From Deinococcus roseus (GTDB lineage Bacteria; Deinococcota; Deinococci; Deinococcales; Deinococcaceae), in NCBI RefSeq assembly GCF_014646895.1, contig NZ_BMOD01000004.1, positions 259,993-323,992 on the forward strand: a DNA stretch of 64,000 nucleotides. The letters are read 5' to 3'. A model generated the notes under the pieces. It did no database searches. It had not been told where the DNA came from and was given only the letters and a program-made list of their open reading frames with translations. Within the stretch, counting starts at the first letter, position 1. Each line of letters begins with the position of its first letter. This document shows positions 36,421 through 47,751 of the stretch, piece after piece. The position numbers and the translations under genes were made by a program.

Positions 36421-37500
36421 ATGAAAAAATGGCTGATTGCCACCGCACTTCTCTTTGGACAGGGCCTCGCCCAGCAAAACCTCTCGGAGCTGCAAACCGA
36501 ATACCAGCAGGCCCTGCAAACCGCGCCCAAAACCACCGGCAACTCCACCTGGAAAAGCCTGATGGACCGCGTGGAAACCCTCAAAAACCAGAACCCCACC
36601 CCCGATGTGCTGTTGCTCAGGGCCAACATCTACAGCGATGTGAAATGGTGGATCCGGGCCAAAACCGCCTGGGAGGACTTCCAGAAAGTGGGACAACTGG
36701 GATCGCAGGAAAAACAGCGTTACACCGAAGCCCTGCACAACCTGGCATTCACTGCAGCCCACCGCAGCGAACCTGACCTCAAAGAAGCGCTGCAATATGC
36801 CCAGAAAGCCATAGAGGTCACCCCGGATTACTACCCTGCCCGCTACCTGCTGGCCGAAACCTACCAGGACCTCGGAGATTACAGCAATGCCAAGAACGCC
36901 TGGAAACAGGTGCTGGACCTCAATCCCAAAGACGCCAAGGCGCTGTACTTCATTCAGGTGGAAGACCGACTGGCGAAATTCGGGCCGGAAGTCAATCAGG
37001 CTTTCACCCGTGGCTATGCCGCCTACGCCGAGAACCAGAAGAGCGACGCCCTGGCTCTCTTCAAGAAGACCACCGAACTGGGGCCGGAATTCTCGGAAGG
37101 CTGGCGCTATTATGCCCGCACCGCTTTTGAGCTGGGAGATGCAAAAGCTGCCCTGGAAGGCTACCAGAAACTCACCGAAATTGAAGGCCAGACCCCGGAA
37201 AACACCTTCTGGCTGAATTACGCCACCGAGGCCAACCAGTACGGTCTGGAAGCCGTCAAAATCTACCGTTCAGGCTACACCACATACCAGCAGAAAAACC
37301 TCAAAGAAGCCGAAAGCCTCTTCAAACAGGCCACCACCCTGAGCCCCGGTTACCAGAAAGCCTGGGCCTGGCTGGGCCGCGTCAGGTACGAGCAGAAAAA
37401 TTACTCGGGCGCTGTGCAGGCCTACATGCAGGCCGTCACCCTCGACCCGGACGATGACAGCAGCGAGTATTACCTGAAACTGGCCAAAAACCGCAAATAA
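36421..37500 (+). CDS. Exported TPR-repeat protein
   Basis: A 359-residue protein with a signal peptide (MKKWLIATALLFGQGLAQQ) and several tetratricopeptide repeats: ALQYAQKAIEVTPDYYPARYLLAETYQDLGDY near 120, AWKQVLDLNPKDAKAL, and AYMQAVTLDPDDDSSEYYL at the C terminus. It is probably periplasmic or envelope-associated and a protein-binding scaffold. Start ATG with TGGAGGAAACGACCC upstream. Followed by a perfect terminator. Partner unknown. Confidence 0.8.
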   Translation: MKKWLIATALLFGQGLAQQNLSELQTEYQQALQTAPKTTGNSTWKSLMDRVETLKNQNPTPDVLLLRANIYSDVKWWIRAKTAWEDFQKVGQLGSQEKQRYTEALHNLAFTAAHRSEPDLKEALQYAQKAIEVTPDYYPARYLLAETYQDLGDYSNAKNAWKQVLDLNPKDAKALYFIQVEDRLAKFGPEVNQAFTRGYAAYAENQKSDALALFKKTTELGPEFSEGWRYYARTAFELGDAKAALEGYQKLTEIEGQTPENTFWLNYATEANQYGLEAVKIYRSGYTTYQQKNLKEAESLFKQATTLSPGYQKAWAWLGRVRYEQKNYSGAVQAYMQAVTLDPDDDSSEYYLKLAKNRK

Positions 37501-37515
37501 AACTCCAGTCCCATG

Positions 37516-37546
37516 ATTCCCTTCCAGCTGGAAGGGAATTTTTTTG
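37516..37546 (+). terminator. Terminator of the TPR gene
   Basis: A 24-bp perfect palindrome beginning ATTCCCTTCCAG runs into seven T, 15 bp after the stop. Confidence 0.9.
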
Positions 37547-37550
37547 TCTT

Positions 37551-37641
37551 TTCGCCTTCTGCTTTCTGCCCTCGGCACCCGGCCCTCGGCATCCGGCCTG
37601 ACTGCTGAAAGCTGAGCGCTGAATGCTGAGCGCTGAATGCT
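37551..37641 (-). repeat. Mixed heptamer array (GCCGAGR and TCAGCNN types)
   Basis: Reverse-orientation GCCGAGR units (37569-37600) run straight into reverse TCAGCNN units (37604-37641: TCAGCGC, TCAGCAT, TCAGCGC, TCAGCTT). This is the only place where the two consensus types adjoin. Confidence 0.65.
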
Positions 37642-37704
37642 TTGATGGGACATCTGTAAGTGCAGTTCTGATATATTTAGCATGCAATCCACACAGGAGC
37701 CTCC

Positions 37705-38466
37705 ATGCTTTTCGCACTCGACAAAGATCCCAAACTGCAGGCCTTCCAGCAGAGCCTTTCCAAGTTTTACGTCAACAACAGCGACCCCCAGAAGGCAAAA
37801 GACCTGGGCAAGATGCTGGGCAACCTGTACTACCATGACCTGTACCAGGACAAGGCTTTTTATGCGTCTGCCCGTGAGGTCTCCGAAAAACTCTGCAGTC
37901 AGGATGCTCTGGCCCACCAGAGCGTCCGGCGTTCCTGGGTGCGTGCCCTGAATGCCCTGGAGCCGCAAGGGGAACTCGATGAAGTGGTCAGTCAGATTTA
38001 CTGGAGTCGCAAATCCCGCTGGGAACGGCTGGCAAAACAGCTGAAGATGGCTGTACCAAAAAAGTTTCTGGCTTACCGTGCAGTCAAAGGCAGTGCTTTT
38101 GTTGAGGCGGTTTCCCGGGCCTGGGAAGAGGAGGACCGTCCGCTGATGTCCGTGTGGCAGGAATCTCTGGCCTCCTGGTCCCTGACGGAAAAGGCTGCCC
38201 GACAGTTCTTTGGAGAGCCTTTTGAAGAAGAGGATGCTGTGCTGTTTGTGGCCGAGATCCCGTTCGAGCAGACCTTCATGGACAAGTTTCTGGATGGCGG
38301 CACCCTGGTGCTTCATCACTCGGAAGAAGACCTGATTTATGCCGGAGGGTACAAATCGGGTGAAATTTACGCCCTCAAAGAGCGCACCATCGTAAAGTAC
38401 CGGGGCTTTGAATACACCTTCGAGCAGCGCAAACTGCTGGGGAACATCCTGAAGGCAGGCATCTGA
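37705..38466 (+). CDS. Uncharacterised protein with ADP-ribosyltransferase-like motif pattern
   Basis: A 253-residue cytosolic protein with a helical N-terminal half (1-115) and a beta-rich C-terminal half. The second half shows an R-S-E-like order: FLAYRAVKG (Arg125), SWSLTEKAARQFF (Ser157/Ser159), VLFVAEIP and HSEEDLIYAGG (Glu207/Glu208). That matches ADP-ribosyltransferase exoenzyme-type domains, where Arg and Ser hold NAD and Glu is catalytic. This is a visual match only; no signal peptide or delivery domain. A 55-residue ORF follows 1 bp later. The start ATG at 37705 follows AGGAGCCTCC. A phage-type or toxin origin is possible. Confidence 0.5.
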   Translation: MLFALDKDPKLQAFQQSLSKFYVNNSDPQKAKDLGKMLGNLYYHDLYQDKAFYASAREVSEKLCSQDALAHQSVRRSWVRALNALEPQGELDEVVSQIYWSRKSRWERLAKQLKMAVPKKFLAYRAVKGSAFVEAVSRAWEEEDRPLMSVWQESLASWSLTEKAARQFFGEPFEEEDAVLFVAEIPFEQTFMDKFLDGGTLVLHHSEEDLIYAGGYKSGEIYALKERTIVKYRGFEYTFEQRKLLGNILKAGI

Positions 38467-38467
38467 A

Positions 38468-38635
38468 ATGGCCCGAAAAAACACCCCTGAAGTCAAAAAG
38501 CCCGAAACGGTGCTGAAGATCATCCAGCAACTGCGGGAACAGGCCACCCTTTTGCATGTGCAGGCCCGTCCCATCAGCATGTATCCAGAGGATGATCCTG
38601 AAATCCATCTTAAGCTCGGAAAAAGGTCCTCTTAA
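38468..38635 (+). CDS. Small ORF coupled to the ART-like gene
   Basis: A 55-residue ORF (start MARKNTPEVKKPETVLK, end LGKRSS) begins 2 bp after the preceding stop codon. It is Lys/Arg-rich at the N terminus and has a helical KIIQQLREQATLLHVQ segment. If the upstream gene is a transferase or toxin, this could be a partner, but no homology is recognised and it may be non-coding. Confidence 0.4.
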   Translation: MARKNTPEVKKPETVLKIIQQLREQATLLHVQARPISMYPEDDPEIHLKLGKRSS

Positions 38636-38932
38636 GAGGGGGAATAAGAAATCCTACAAAGCAAAATGAGAGCAGGACTTAACCTGATCTCAGATGATTT
38701 CACCTGTTGTGGATGCCCACCTGGGACACACAACAGGGCATCCTGTGCACATTCTGCAACCCTTTTGCTCTCTTTGCCCTCTTTGTTTCACCTGCTGGTC
38801 GCTGTTTCAAGGCAAAAACACACAGGGCACCCGAGCAAACCCCGGATACCCTGGCATCAAGAAGACATTTGGATGGTCACGCTGAAAGTGCTGTTGGAGC
38901 CTGGTGCGTGCAACACGCAACGGATTGGAGGC
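38636..38932. other. Gene-free stretch between ORF 38468 and the RHH gene
   Basis: About 300 bp. A 12-bp perfect palindrome CCTCTTAAGAGG lies at its left edge (38628-38639), and GCGTG-TTG-CACGC near 38906-38920 may help end the leftward RHH gene. Short ORFs here lack ribosome-binding sites; nothing else is recognised. Confidence 0.4.
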
Positions 38933-39154
38933 TTACTCTTCGTGCTCATCGTCCAGCGTAGAGATGTATTCTTTGAGGCTCTCCGTGTCTCCCGCTGAAA
39001 GATCCTGAGCAATTTTCTCAATCGCCAGACGAACCACCTCACTCTTGGAAATGAGACGTTCGGGGCTGGAGAGCTCGTACGCAGTCTTGGTGAGAAGTGC
39101 GTCCTGCTCTTCAGAGATGACGACTTGCAGACGCTTTTTTTCTTTCTTCGGCAC
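38933..39154 (-). CDS. Ribbon-helix-helix (CopG-like) DNA-binding protein
   Basis: A 73-residue protein resembling RHH repressors: an N-terminal strand KKRLQVVISEEQDALL (contact strand, residues 7-22), then helix-turn-helix-like SPERLISKSEVVRLAIEKIAQDL and an acidic tail (LDDEHEE). Start is the GTG at 39154 with AAGGAG 5 bases upstream; a GTG two codons earlier is also possible. Divergent from murA with a 155-bp spacer, which it may regulate or auto-regulate. No toxin gene lies downstream, so it is not an obvious antitoxin. Confidence 0.7.
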   Translation of the reverse strand: MPKKEKKRLQVVISEEQDALLTKTAYELSSPERLISKSEVVRLAIEKIAQDLSAGDTESLKEYISTLDDEHEE

Positions 39155-39214
39155 GGTCACTCCTTTAGGAATATTTTAGCATCCCGAAATACACACCAAC
39201 AACACTATCAGATA

Positions 39215-39244
39215 TTGGACTTCCATGAGTCAAGTGTGTAAGAT
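39215..39244 (+). promoter_or_regulatory. Promoter of murA
   Basis: -35 TTGGAC (39215-39220), 18-bp spacer, -10 TAAGAT (39239-39244); about 60-nt leader with AAAGGA before the start. Confidence 0.6.
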
Positions 39245-39308
39245 ACTCCTAGGGCAATCGCCTGACACTCTGGTTACAACTCAGCGACCGCTGATCTGAA
39301 AGGACACT

Positions 39309-40598
39309 ATGCTTCTGGACACCCCCATTACCATTTTCGGTGGCTCCCGCCTGAGCGGCGAATTCAAGGCTCAACCCTCCAAGAACGCCGCGCTGCCCAT
39401 CATTGTGGCCAGCCTGCTCAGCAAAGAGCCCGTTGTTTTGCACGGGATTCCCAGACTCGCAGACATCTACACCATTCTTGAACTGATGACCGGCCTCGGC
39501 ACCAAATACCGCTGGCTCGGACCCAATACTTTAGAGCTGCACACCCCTGAACTGACCTCCACCGTGGCCCCTTACGCTCTTGTGAGCAAGATGCGGGCTT
39601 CTTTCATTCTGATGGGCGCCCTGCTCTCCCGTGCTGGACATGCCGAAGTGAGCATGCCCGGCGGTTGCGCCTTTGGTCAGCGCCCCGTGGACCAGCACAT
39701 CAAGGCCTTCCGCGCCATGGGTGCAGAAGTGGACGAGGAGGGCGGCAACTTCATCGCCACCCGCAACCAGACCTTCACCGGTTCCTACGTGTTTGAAATC
39801 CTCACTGTGGGCGGCACCCAGAACGCCATTCTGGCCGCCGTGCTGGGTGAAGGCACCGTGATTCTGGACAACGCCAGCATCGACACCGACGTGGTGGACA
39901 TGGTGCGTTTCCTCAACTCCCTGGGTGCCCAGATTGAAGGGTTTGGAACCAATACCATCGTGATTCATGGGGTGAAAGAGCTGCGCGGTGGCGAGTACAC
40001 CGTGATCCCTGACCGCATTGAGGCCAGCACCATGTTGATCGCTGCAGTTGCCACCAGAAGCCAGCTGACGGTCACCAACGTGGTTCCCGGCCACCTGCGC
40101 GCCGTGACCTCCAAACTGGTGGAAATGGGCGCACACATCCTGGAACTGGACCACAACACCCTTTCCATCGATGCCCGCCACGGCGACCTGCGTCCTGTGA
40201 ACCTCACCACCAGCGAATTCCCCGGCTTCCCCACCGATGTGCAGCCCCAGATGAGCGCCCTGCTGGCCACCATCCCCGGAACCAGCATCGTGATGGACAA
40301 GGTTTACCCCGAGCGCCTCACCCACGTGGTGGAACTGCGCCGCATGGGAGCCAACATCGAAGTGCCCGAGCACACCCAGGTCATCCAGGGCAAAAAGCTG
40401 CACGGTGCACCTGTTCGCGCTGCAGACATCCGCGCTGGAGCCGCACTGGTCATTGCTGCCATGGCCTCCGAAGGCAAGTCCGTCATCGATGGCGTGCGCT
40501 TCCTGAACCGTGGCTACGAGCGCCTCACCGAGCGCCTGCAGGGCATCGGCGTGCACATCGAGCAGAACCAGCAACTCGTTGCTGCTGCAATGGACTGA
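39309..40598 (+). CDS. murA: UDP-N-acetylglucosamine 1-carboxyvinyltransferase
   Basis: First committed step of peptidoglycan synthesis: adds enolpyruvate from PEP to UDP-GlcNAc. The 429-residue protein has PSKNAALP with Lys25, GGCAFGQRPVDQHI with the catalytic and fosfomycin-target Cys120, EGFGTNTIVI, SEFPGFPTDVQPQM and GYERLTERL near the C terminus. All catalytic residues are present, so it should be fosfomycin-sensitive by sequence. Start ATG with AAAGGACACT upstream. Monocistronic, with terminator. Confidence 0.96.
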   Translation: MLLDTPITIFGGSRLSGEFKAQPSKNAALPIIVASLLSKEPVVLHGIPRLADIYTILELMTGLGTKYRWLGPNTLELHTPELTSTVAPYALVSKMRASFILMGALLSRAGHAEVSMPGGCAFGQRPVDQHIKAFRAMGAEVDEEGGNFIATRNQTFTGSYVFEILTVGGTQNAILAAVLGEGTVILDNASIDTDVVDMVRFLNSLGAQIEGFGTNTIVIHGVKELRGGEYTVIPDRIEASTMLIAAVATRSQLTVTNVVPGHLRAVTSKLVEMGAHILELDHNTLSIDARHGDLRPVNLTTSEFPGFPTDVQPQMSALLATIPGTSIVMDKVYPERLTHVVELRRMGANIEVPEHTQVIQGKKLHGAPVRAADIRAGAALVIAAMASEGKSVIDGVRFLNRGYERLTERLQGIGVHIEQNQQLVAAAMD

Positions 40599-40636
40599 AC
40601 CCCAGCCTCACCACGACCCTCTCCTCGCTGCGCTTT

Positions 40637-40667
40637 CCTCTCCCTGACAGGGAGAGGATTTTTTTGT
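40637..40667 (+). terminator. Terminator of murA
   Basis: CCTCTCCCT-GAC-AGGGAGAGG hairpin followed by eight T. Confidence 0.92.
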
Positions 40668-40742
40668 GTCACACACTGGATCAGGTGTCAGTGTACATTC
40701 CCTTCCACATTCACTGTCACAGTCGAGTAAACTGGTTTCATT

Positions 40743-40798
40743 ATGTCCGCTGAACAAGTCCTTCTCTTCATGAAGCGAAGCGAGGTGCGTTTCGACCC

Positions 40799-40802
<4 letters not shown>
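40743..40802 (+). CDS. Possible 19-codon leader ORF overlapping the prfA start
   Basis: ATG at 40743 opens an ORF encoding MSAEQVLLFMKRSEVRFDP that ends at TGA 40800-40802. The stop overlaps the GTG start of prfA (GTGA). A TAAACT box lies 10 bp before the ATG, so this could be the 5' end of a leaderless transcript. If translated, it would couple prfA translation to its own termination. No ribosome-binding site is seen before the prfA GTG, which supports coupling. Confidence 0.45.
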
Positions 40803-41887
<1,085 letters not shown>

Positions 41888-41896
41888 GGGGGCAAC

Positions 41897-42391
41897 ATGG
41901 CAAGGCGTGAACTGCTGGTCACCGCAGCCATCCTGAGGGACAAACAGGGCCGCATTCTGCTGGTGGGCAACGACTGGCAGCGCTCTGGACGGGTGCGCTA
42001 CACCCTGCCCGGAGGCGTGGTGGAACACGGCGAAACGGCTCCTCAGGCCCTGGTCCGGGAAATTCTGGAAGAAACCGGTCTCAAACTCAAGAAGATTCAC
42101 CACCTGGCGTACTGCGTGCACATTGAAGACGTGCGCCGCCACGACCGGGCCATCAGCCTGGTGTTTGAAGCCGACTGGGAGGGGTTGCTGAACCCCCGTG
42201 ACCCTGACGGTTTCATTGTGGAGGCCCGCTTTTTCACCGCAGAAGAAATCACCCGCATGCTGGATTCTCCTCCCATCCGCGATCCCCTGACCGATTACCT
42301 GACTTCAGGGATTCCAGGGCTGTTTTATGCTTTCTCTGGCTGGGATGGCAAAGGGGGAATTCGCATTCCAACCATGCGCAAAGAGGGGTAA
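41897..42391 (+). CDS. Nudix hydrolase
   Basis: A 164-residue hydrolase of nucleoside-diphosphate-linked substrates. The Nudix box GGVVEHGETAPQALVREILEETG (about 39-61) has all metal-binding glutamates and the arginine. The flanking LLVTAAILRDKQGRILLVGND is a typical first strand pair. Start ATG with GAGGGGGCAAC upstream, 9 bp after prfA. Deinococcus genomes have many Nudix proteins used in housecleaning; the substrate is unknown. Confidence 0.9.
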   Translation: MARRELLVTAAILRDKQGRILLVGNDWQRSGRVRYTLPGGVVEHGETAPQALVREILEETGLKLKKIHHLAYCVHIEDVRRHDRAISLVFEADWEGLLNPRDPDGFIVEARFFTAEEITRMLDSPPIRDPLTDYLTSGIPGLFYAFSGWDGKGGIRIPTMRKEG

Positions 42392-42402
42392 ATCTCCTGG
42401 GA

Positions 42403-42426
42403 GGGCGCAGCACGCTGCGCCCCTAC
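42403..42426. repeat. Dispersed palindromic element (GGGCGCAGC hairpin), copy 2
   Basis: Identical to copies at 11402 and 44149 in its 20-bp palindrome, again followed by CCTACA; sits between the convergent Nudix and methyltransferase genes. Confidence 0.7.
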
Positions 42427-42433
42427 ATCTGCC

Positions 42434-43051
42434 TCAGGTCCCAGTCACCAGCCCCCAGAAATACCCACCTGTCCAGATTTCCCCACCAGAGAAGTGCAGC
42501 AACTCCTCTCTGGTGGGGAAATTTTTGAGCACTTCATAGGTCTGGCCGTTGTCCAATTTGCGGTTCTGGTAGGTGTTGCCCTCGCTGTCTGTGCGTGAAA
42601 TGGGGGTGCTGTTGCCCTCCACACACAGGTTGTCAATCAGGATCAACTTTTTTCCTGGTCCAACGGCATTTCTGATGCCTGCCAGAAACTCCAGTCTTCT
42701 GGAAATGGGCACATGGGAGAACCAGAACCCGGCAAAAACCATTTCTGCCTCTGTGGGATCAGGATGGTAAGCATCTCCCAGACTGAAATCCACAGGGCAA
42801 CCGTATTTTTTGCTTCTCGCCACATCCAGAACCTCTTTGCCAATGTCGTTGGCCTGGATGCTCAGGGCTGTTGCAGAGAGCCTTTCCGTCCAGAATCCGG
42901 TGCCGCAGGCAAGTTCCAGCACAGAAAAACGCTGCACCTCCTGTTGCAGGTGCAGCGTGAAATCCTTGATGTCCTGTTGCCGTTCGGGTCTGGTGTAAAT
43001 GCGTTCGTACTCCCTTGCCCGTCTGGCGTAATACTTTTGCAGGTCTGTCAT
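42434..43051 (-). CDS. Class I SAM-dependent methyltransferase
   Basis: A 205-residue Rossmann-fold methyltransferase. Motif I is VLELACGTGFWTERLS (about 44-59); the acidic post-I position is ANDIGKEVLD; SLGDAYHPDP and LILIDN fit motifs II-III and IV. The N-terminal YYARRAREYERIYTRPERQQDI resembles small-molecule or UbiE-like methyltransferases. Start ATG at 43051. About 24 bp downstream of the leftward gene ending at 43076. The substrate is unknown. Confidence 0.82.
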   Translation of the reverse strand: MTDLQKYYARRAREYERIYTRPERQQDIKDFTLHLQQEVQRFSVLELACGTGFWTERLSATALSIQANDIGKEVLDVARSKKYGCPVDFSLGDAYHPDPTEAEMVFAGFWFSHVPISRRLEFLAGIRNAVGPGKKLILIDNLCVEGNSTPISRTDSEGNTYQNRKLDNGQTYEVLKNFPTREELLHFSGGEIWTGGYFWGLVTGT

Positions 43052-43075
43052 GTCAGAAACCCAGCGTTCAGTGTA

Positions 43076-44062
43076 TCACTCATCCCGGTTGGTGATGCGC
43101 TCCAGCCAGGAGCGCACCTGACGTTCGTTCAGCACACGGGTGACTTTGAGGTCTGCTTTGAGGGCATCGAACATGCGCATGCTGTTCCAGGTTCTGCGGT
43201 AGGTGGGAGGCCCCAGCAGAATCACCCGGCGGTCCTCCAGAATGGGAATGTCTGCTGGGGTGCCTTCGCCCCAGATCCAGTTTTCGCTGGCCTCACTGAG
43301 GCTCAAATCTGCGAGCAGGGCCTGATGGGTGTACAGGTTCCATGCCCCCTCCACCGACTCCTCTGCTGTTTGTGGACCTTCGCCTTTTGCAACAGCAATG
43401 ATGCGGTCTGAGGTGCGTTTGCGTTTGAACAGGCCTTTCTGGGGAAAGGTGTCCATCAGCAGCACATGCAATTGAAAATTGTCCACCACGCCACTGAGGG
43501 TGCCTTCAATGCCCAGACCTGTGGCCGGTTCCAGCACCACCACTGGCTCCTCGTGCAAAACGGGAATGATCTTGCTGAGCCAGTGCGCTCCTTCGTGCTG
43601 TTCTGCAAGTGAATTGAAAGCAGGCAGCAATGGAGCAGCTTCTCTTCTGGCCTCAGGACTGACAGAGAACAGGGCAATGGCAGGCCGCCAGAAAAGTTCC
43701 AGATCGTCCAGTGCAGCCACGCAGTCCTCAGAAAGGGCTTCTGGGTCGGGGCACTCTTGCATCAAGGCTTCTGCACGATGAAGCACCTCACCCAGACGGG
43801 ACAGGATGGGACCCTGCACCTCTTTTGGAGAACAACCTCCCTCCAGAAAAGCACCAATGCACATCCCAATCACGCCCGCTTTTCCTGCATGGGACAGGGC
43901 CAGGCCAGCTGCCAGATCCCGCAGGGCTTCTTCCACACTGGCTCTGGAATGCTTGCGGGCCTCATCAAAAACCGTCTGGGCCAGAGGGTAAAGGTCATCT
44001 GGGGTGCTGCTGTCATCCTGCGCAGAAACCATCAACTGTTCAACAGCTTTCTTCAAGGTCAA
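43076..44062 (-). CDS. Conserved-looking protein of unknown function
   Basis: A 328-residue soluble protein with no recognised domain. The N-terminal half is helical and Ala/Leu-rich (ASVEEALRDLAAGLALSHAGKAGVIGMCIG); the C-terminal half alternates strands and helices with EPVVVLEPATGLGIEGTLSGVVDNFQLHVLLMD, which includes a glycine-rich turn. No signal peptide or membrane segment. Start ATG at 44062. First gene of a leftward pair with the methyltransferase. Confidence 0.6.
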   Translation of the reverse strand: MTLKKAVEQLMVSAQDDSSTPDDLYPLAQTVFDEARKHSRASVEEALRDLAAGLALSHAGKAGVIGMCIGAFLEGGCSPKEVQGPILSRLGEVLHRAEALMQECPDPEALSEDCVAALDDLELFWRPAIALFSVSPEARREAAPLLPAFNSLAEQHEGAHWLSKIIPVLHEEPVVVLEPATGLGIEGTLSGVVDNFQLHVLLMDTFPQKGLFKRKRTSDRIIAVAKGEGPQTAEESVEGAWNLYTHQALLADLSLSEASENWIWGEGTPADIPILEDRRVILLGPPTYRRTWNSMRMFDALKADLKVTRVLNERQVRSWLERITNRDE

Positions 44063-44148
44063 CTCTCACCCCTCGCTCTCATGATAAAGGTTTGAAGGTT
44101 GTTGCGCTGACTTTTTTGTCGCTGGTTGAACAGATTGGACCGCAAAAG

Positions 44149-44172
44149 GGCGCAGCACGCTGCGCCCCTACA
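44149..44172. repeat. Dispersed palindromic element (GGGCGCAGC hairpin), copy 3
   Basis: Same 20-bp palindrome and CCTACA flank as copies 1 and 2, downstream of the YibE/F gene. Confidence 0.7.
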
Positions 44173-44202
44173 GGGTAGATTCAGCATTTCTGCCTCCTGC
44201 CC

Positions 44203-45291
44203 TCAATGGTGATGATGATGCCCTTCACCCTCTTTGGGAGCAGGCAGGCGGTCATACTGGTAGGCCATGCAGGCAATGAAAGTCGCCAGAGGCACCGCCA
44301 GAATCAGACCGATGGAGCCCACCAGACTCTGCACGATGGCACTGGACACCACTTCCATGTTGAGGGCACCTTTTAAGCTGGTGTTTCCTGCCTGGAACAG
44401 CACAAACAGCGAGAGGCTGCTGCCTGCATAAGCCAGCACCAGGGTGTTCACCAGACTGCCAATGTGGTCCATGCCCACCCTCATGCTGGCCGCAAAGAGG
44501 GATTGCCAGCTTTGTTTCGGGTGGTCGTGTCCCGCATGCAGGTGGGCCAGTTCACGCACCACGGCCACCTGGGGAATGGTGGAATCCACCAGTGCTCCCA
44601 GTGCCCCGATGATCATGCCGCCCAGCAAAAGGCCCCTCAGGTCGGTGATGCCCATTTGCTTGAGGAACATGGTTTCCTCATCCATCAGGCCGGTCAGGTG
44701 CGTGAAATGCATGGAGAGGGCCGCCAGCCCCACCGAGACCGCTGCAGTCAGCAAGGTGGCCAGCAGTGCTGCAGTGGTGGTCCAGTTGAAACCGTGCACA
44801 AAATAAACGCTGAACAGCAAAATGCCTGCACTGCCCAGCAAGGCCACAAAGGCTGGATTCCAGCCTGCCAGGATCAGGGGAATCACCATCAGTAAAATCA
44901 CGGCAACAGACAGGAACATGCCCAGCACGGCCCGGATGCCCTTGCCTTTGCCCACCACTCCGGCCACCACCACAAAGAGCAGGGTGAGACCCAGCAAATA
45001 AGGCCAGCGCACGAAATCCGCCAGATAATACACCGTATTTCCTGCAGGATCGAGGGTCTGGAACACTTGCACCAGATCCCCCAGTTTCACAGTCAGGTTG
45101 CCATCGTGGGTCAGGGGGAGCACATCCTGACCCACTTTCACCATCAGGGGATCCAGCTGGCTGATGGTGCCTTCCAGGGTCTGGGACTGGGATTGCAACT
45201 GTGCAGCAGAAGCTTCAGGGGGGGTGTCCTGGGCAAACCCTGCACCCATCCAGCACAACAACAACGAAAAAAGAACGAGCAGGAACTTCAT
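44203..45291 (-). CDS. YibE/F-family membrane protein
   Basis: A 362-residue inner-membrane protein with a signal-like N terminus (MKFLLVLFSLLLCWMGAGFAQ), an extracytoplasmic beta segment (about 25-90) and seven or so transmembrane helices (from FVRWPYLLGLTLLFVVVAGVV onward). The YibE/F signatures are GMFLSVAVILLMVIPLILAGWNP, LGGMIIGALGALVDSTI and FAASMRVGMDHIGSLVNTLVLAYAG. It has a metal-binding-looking HLHAGHDH loop (around 255) and a natural five-histidine C-terminal tail. Function of the family is unknown; some members are linked to transport. Confidence 0.88.
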   Translation of the reverse strand: MKFLLVLFSLLLCWMGAGFAQDTPPEASAAQLQSQSQTLEGTISQLDPLMVKVGQDVLPLTHDGNLTVKLGDLVQVFQTLDPAGNTVYYLADFVRWPYLLGLTLLFVVVAGVVGKGKGIRAVLGMFLSVAVILLMVIPLILAGWNPAFVALLGSAGILLFSVYFVHGFNWTTTAALLATLLTAAVSVGLAALSMHFTHLTGLMDEETMFLKQMGITDLRGLLLGGMIIGALGALVDSTIPQVAVVRELAHLHAGHDHPKQSWQSLFAASMRVGMDHIGSLVNTLVLAYAGSSLSLFVLFQAGNTSLKGALNMEVVSSAIVQSLVGSIGLILAVPLATFIACMAYQYDRLPAPKEGEGHHHHH

Positions 45292-45347
45292 GCTGCCACA
45301 TTAGCAAACCAGCATGAAAGCACTGCCCGGTTCTGAAAACCATGTCT

Positions 45348-45749
45348 TTATCTGGTGCGCAGCCACAGCACAAAATAGGCGATCAGGTAAATGGTCGTGG
45401 TTGCTGTGATCAGCACACCCAGGTTGGGCTGTGGAAGGGCTGGATTGATGCCAGACATCATCATGTAAGCCATTCCTCCACCCATGATCACGGTAAAGGT
45501 GAGGCGGGCAGCTTCAGCATTGCGCAGCCGCACCATTTCATCCAGCAATTTCTGGTACTTCTCAAAATAGTAAATGACCAGGCCTGAATAAAGCAGAATC
45601 GATCCCAGCAGCACATTGCGCCAGACGGGATCGTGGGACCTCTCAACGAAGTTGGACAGGGCAATCACTGCAAAAGCACCCATCATCACCACCACGGTTC
45701 CCCACATGGAAAAATTTTTAACCCTGTATTCTCGTGACTGTTGTTTCAT
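45348..45749 (-). CDS. Four-helix membrane protein of unknown function
   Basis: A 133-residue protein with predicted membrane segments near 15-32, 45-60, 82-98 and 110-128, and a basic N terminus (MKQQSREYRVKN). AGGAGGTTCAGGTC gives a strong ribosome-binding site before the ATG at 45749. Stand-alone between glmS and YibE/F; no domain recognised. Confidence 0.7.
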   Translation of the reverse strand: MKQQSREYRVKNFSMWGTVVVMMGAFAVIALSNFVERSHDPVWRNVLLGSILLYSGLVIYYFEKYQKLLDEMVRLRNAEAARLTFTVIMGGGMAYMMMSGINPALPQPNLGVLITATTTIYLIAYFVLWLRTR

Positions 45750-45881
45750 GACCTGAACCTCCTACCAGACATGCACTCTTGCATTCGCTGCAGGATGGCC
45801 TGATGTTCCTCAAGGATAACAAGTTTTGAAGGGGGGTTCTGCTCTGGTTTTCCCTGATCAGGCACAAATCCATGTCCTGCA

Positions 45882-45911
45882 AAAGAAAAAGAGGAGCTTT
45901 TCAGCTCCCCT
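45882..45911 (-). terminator. Terminator of glmS
   Basis: Read leftward: GGGGAGCT-GAAA-AGCTCCTC followed by TTTTTCTTTT, 20 bp after the stop. Confidence 0.9.
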
Positions 45912-45930
45912 TGCATGATGCGTTTGTGGC

Positions 45931-47751
<1,821 letters not shown>

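Noticed and set aside
38933..39154. Toxin-antitoxin system
   Set aside because: The RHH protein resembles antitoxins, but no toxin ORF lies up- or downstream; it is divergent from murA.
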